Below the pieces are notes generated by a model, which did not search any database, was not told the origin of the DNA, and saw nothing but the letters and a program-made list of their open reading frames with translations. A DNA stretch of 64,000 nucleotides, from contig KB445805.1 in the NCBI GenBank assembly GCA_000320605.2, positions 434,001 to 498,000 on the forward strand. The letters are read 5' to 3'. Below, in pieces: positions 60,589 through 64,000 of this stretch. A program made the position numbers and the translations under genes. This stretch comes from Gelatoporia subvermispora B. Taxonomy: Eukaryota; Basidiomycota; Agaricomycetes; Polyporales; Gelatoporiaceae. Each line of letters opens with the position of its first letter. Positions within the stretch are counted from its first letter, which is position 1.

Positions 60589-61720
60589 ATGCAGCGGCCA
60601 ACCTTTTCTAGCATCCGCATCCGGAGCCCCACGGATGCGCACATTATCTTCTATGCCGTCGTCTCGCGCATGCTTCCCATGGTCGCACATCGACTCGACA
60701 TCCGGGAACGCCGCTTCATCCAGTCCGGTTCCGTATTTGTGTGGGAAGAGCGCAGCCAGCTGAGCGAGCCGTCAGGCGTGCGTCCGTCGTCCATGGTGCC
60801 CTTATGTGCTGGCTCAATTGACCGGGTGATGTGGATCAGTCCGAGATCGAACGCTGGACGGATGGAAGACGATGGGGCCCTTCTAGGGTGCGCGACGTGA
60901 GTGCGCTATGCTATATCCGAGGTACCTGCGTGTTGACGTATTCCGCAGGAATTTCTGTACTACGAGGAGAAGCTGCCAGAGGTGAATGAGGACGAAGAAC
61001 TGTCATCTCTCATGTAAGTTTACCTCTTCTCTTCACATGCAGTCATGTGGTGGGCCCTGGCGCGCGGGTCCTGGCGCGCGGGTCCGCCCTCACTAACGTC
61101 GGTGAATAGGCTCAGCACACGATTGATCAAGAAGACGTATTCTGTGTACGTGCGCACACGAACGGGGTCGCGCAAATGGCATTTAGGTGAGTGTCCACAT
61201 GTGCCTGGAACCACATACATTGACCACGCCCGCATCACCCTGCCGTTTAGTGGCGTACTATACCGAGCAGACGCTGGACCAGCTCCTCACGATCGACGAT
61301 TTTCCCGAACTCGCCGCGCTTCGGCACCACATTCCGGAGGGTCTCTTCACGACCGCCCGACTTACCAGATGCCGTACGCGCGCAGAACATGGCGTGGATG
61401 ATGGCTACACTAGGTCCGGCGGACCTCCGATGCTGACTCTCTCTTCACCGGACTCGTCGCCGTCTCCCACCGCGATCACCCCACCATCGTCTGCGCATGT
61501 GCTGCCCCGCCTGAAGCCCGAGCCCTGGCCTCTTCCAAGCCAGACGTCGTCGGATACCGACATTGCCAATAACAACCAAGCGCAGCAGACGACCTCGCGC
61601 AGGGTGCGCGTGCCCGCGCAGAAGCTGGCGCCGCTTGTCTATTTGCGGTCGATTCCATTCCCCCCACGCCATCCCCTAGACAAGGACGCCTTGCGGTCGT
61701 TTGATGGCGGTGTGGTTTGA
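60589..61720 (+). CDS. WOPR (Gti1/Pac2-family) transcriptional regulator
   Basis: Exons 60589-60777, 60840-60896, 60949-61013, 61110-61186 and 61251-61720, 285 aa. The WOPR DNA-binding domain fills residues 1 to about 150. WOPRa begins RPTFSSIRIRSPTDAHIIFY, followed by RLDIRERRFIQSGSVFVWEE and ERWTDGRRWGPSRVRDEFLYY. WOPRb then has LIKKTYSVYV and KWHLVAYYT. The rest is Ser/Pro-rich and ends near LAPLVYLRSIP and HPLD, also found in basidiomycete members. The family (Wor1, Ryp1, Gti1, Pac2) controls morphological switching, conjugation and sporulation. The start at 60589 gives the family's short N-terminus; an in-frame ATG at 60544 would add 15 residues. A GCGCGGGTCC(T)G unit is duplicated inside intron 3. 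Confidence 0.9.
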
Positions 61721-64000
61721 TACAAGGGGGGTCTCGTGCCGGACGAACCAGGAGGCCTGTCATGGGACGACCATGTCGTCGGGCGGCCCTGCTGTGTGCG
61801 TCTCTTACGTGTGGCCTGGCGCCTTCAGACATGTCGGACTGTGGAGCGTAGGACTATTCAGCGAGCAGAAGGCACAATTCCGAATACATGTGTACCACCA
61901 CCAGCCGAGCCCCGACCGAGCACGCTGCCGGCGCCTCCACTGGCAGAGATGCGCCTACGCCGATTTGGATCACCCTGAGATGGAATGAGGGCGCGTCGAA
62001 GCTGTGTCGGAAACGGTAAAGTCTACTTGTGCGGCATGCGGGGGGAGGGCCGCAGGGTCTCGACCGCGCTTGTGTGTAGCGACCGCGCGGATCTCGACAG
62101 CATCCTGTGAGAGCAGTTGGGTGCCTGCTGGGCGCGTCGCATCGCCGGCGGGTGCAGCACATGCGCGTATCCCACGCAGGCATGCCAACTCGAGGCGGCG
62201 AGAGGATGCGCGCAGACGTTTCGGTGCGACGGGCCTCACGGTGTGCCGCACATCCATTTCTGTGACGGTGTACGGTTTATATCAACACTGTGAGTGTTCC
62301 CCGCGCCGGCGGGTGCGGGTACGTTCCTGCTCGAGATAACTTCGCTGGCAAGCCACTGAATGGGATCTCGCGCCACCGCCGCGCTGCCGTTCGCGCAGCG
62401 TGTTACTGCTCAGCTGGTCTCTCAGGCCGGGCTCGTCTATGGTGCGCTATTCAGTGAATGCGCCCCGCATGACCCGGGCGGAGTAGCTGAGCTGGAACTT
62501 GTGCGACTGGACCCTGCCTGCTCGATGTAGCTCCTGAGGCAACCGGAGGTGGGTTGCACCACCATCACGTCTAGGCTTCATCTGCCCGCCCGAACCAAAC
62601 TCTAAACCATGTATGGCGGGATACTTCTTCTGGATGCGCAGACCTTCCTAAAATTGCTACGTCAAGGTCATGAGAGCCTCAGAACAGAGCTCTGGAAGCT
62701 GCTCGAGCTCGTCCGACGCGTATTTCGCCGCGCCACGGCACCTGGCAGTGCGACCCTGCCTTCTAAGTGTTCCAGCATCTCTGCGCGCAATTTGAGCGTA
62801 TCGCTGCTACTCGCGCTGCTGCACGCAGCGCGGGCGGCAGGTTGAATAGTGTAGCGTAATTGCCACGACTTGGCGGAGTAAAGTAGTCTGACAGGCATGC
62901 ACGCTGTCTCGGCGGTGTAAACGGGGGCGGCTGGCCCGCCCGAGCAGATCGTACTGGATTGGAATGTGCTCTACGTGTTGCTAATTACATCTCCATCTGC
63001 GCACCAACCCCGCTCTGTCGGGAGAGGGTACTCTTGGCGGTCCGACGTTGGGCAGCGATTCAATGTGGCTCGCGAGACGTCGAAAAGGGCAGGAGGGTGA
63101 TGAATATACATAGAATGAATGGCCTCTGTGATGCGTCACATCGATTGGGGCTCGAAAGGCGATGGCGGCGCGATATACGATGAGAGTTGAGACTGGATCT
63201 GGATCTAACTTGTGTGCACGGGATCAAATGGGGTTGCCAGCTGGATCTGGGTGAGTGGCACGTTCGATCGAGCGCAACCGCGCCCAAACGGGACTCGACG
63301 CGATGATCGCTGAGGTAAATTACACCTTGACTTGCGCTTTCATGATCTCCTTTGCTCGCACGATCTCTGGCGACGACATACGGCAGCCGGAACAATGAGA
63401 GCACTCGGGGAGTGTCTTCTAGGTCTCCCGCGAAAGTTTATGCGACAGAGAAACGAGGCAGAAGCGTCTTCCCAGGTGCAGACTGGGGCGGCTTCCCTGA
63501 TCGTCTGACAAAAAAGCATTTGCGAAGAGGCTGCTGACAAATCGATTCGCGAGGAAACGGGTTGCGACGGCTCACAGACGGGACCCTCGTGCAGCGATGG
63601 GAAACGCAGGAGCTAGCCTGAAAAGACACATGCGAGAACCGGGGCCCGGGGGAGTGGGATGACTGACGATGAGGGTGAGTTCTGCAGAAGCGTGTGCTGG
63701 GAGAAAAGGCGGCCCAGGGAGGGTCAGTTGCTACCGTGCAGGTTACGAACCTGGCAAAGAGGGCAAGGCTTCCTGGCGAGCTGTGGAGTGGAGATTCCAT
63801 GCAGTGCAGAGCGCGCGCGTGCATACTCGCGCCTGGGCGTGCCAACGCCGCCACGACAATGCCTGGCAATGCATGCGAGGCCAATGGCGGGGCAGGGACG
63901 ATCCAGGCACTGGGTGGCTCTGGGTGGTGCGATTTCTGCACTATTCAAAGCGAGGTGTCATCGAGATTAGATTCAGTACTGTATCCGTCCTGTCGGGCAG
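61721..64000. other. intergenic to window end, nothing recognised
   Basis: Several GC-rich frames on both strands (for example 62609-62845 plus, 62898-62668 minus) overlap each other and lack splice or homology support. A gene partly outside the window cannot be excluded. Confidence 0.4.

Noticed and set aside
62004..62898. Several overlapping GC-rich frames at the right edge
   Set aside because: Equal-quality frames on both strands, no splice pattern and no recognised motif.

Overview
The window is eukaryotic nuclear DNA from a filamentous basidiomycete, most likely an Agaricomycete (mushroom or polypore). Every convincing gene has many short introns (mostly 45-80 nt, GT-AG, with CTRAC-like branch points). 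The set includes a DUF6533 membrane protein, which is typical of Agaricomycetes, next to conserved fungal genes. I see no rRNA, no tRNA, no CRISPR array and no complete transposon. Gene models were spliced by hand and kept only where exon phases, splice sites and family homology or paralogue comparison agreed. Exon coordinates are given in each entry.

Layout. 1-7.7 kb is sparse: an unrecognised five-exon gene (1147-2477), then a beta-trefoil-like lectin with one membrane span (5527-6532), followed by the broken remains of a tyrosine-kinase-like kinase. 8.5-15.4 kb is the left arm of an inverted segmental duplication: a decayed gene X copy, an intact X (+), a Zn2Cys6 regulator Y (-) and gene Z (-). 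16.3-40.7 kb is the core between the arms: a CUE-domain protein, a GPI-type aspartic protease, a Ymc1-like mitochondrial carrier, an NADH pyrophosphatase (Nudix), an RKM4-like SET methyltransferase, a Gly/Ser-rich tail-anchored protein, a secreted GH2 beta-mannosidase, a DUF6533 protein and an unknown membrane protein. 42.6-47.6 kb is the right arm in mirror order: decayed Z, intact Y (+), intact X (-), and a fragment of the decayed X. A third, diverged Y follows at 48.1-49.4 kb. 49.4-53.5 kb is repeat-bearing non-coding DNA with a ~160-bp tandem array. 53.5-61.7 kb holds a conserved coiled-coil protein, the TFIIA large subunit and a WOPR (Gti1/Pac2) regulator.

Main result. Three paralogous regulators (Y-A, Y-B, Y-C; 358, 361 and 352 aa) share one five-exon structure, a C-terminal Zn2Cys6 cluster, a GRPRKN-type basic motif and a central SYPxxxxIPEYxPG motif that I do not recognise. 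Their promoters share an identical 18-bp block, a TGACTCG block and a TATAAAG box. Two of them are paired tail to tail with intact copies of the unknown gene X. The cassette has been duplicated in tandem, inverted and partly decayed, so Y and X stay intact while neighbouring copies of X and Z do not.
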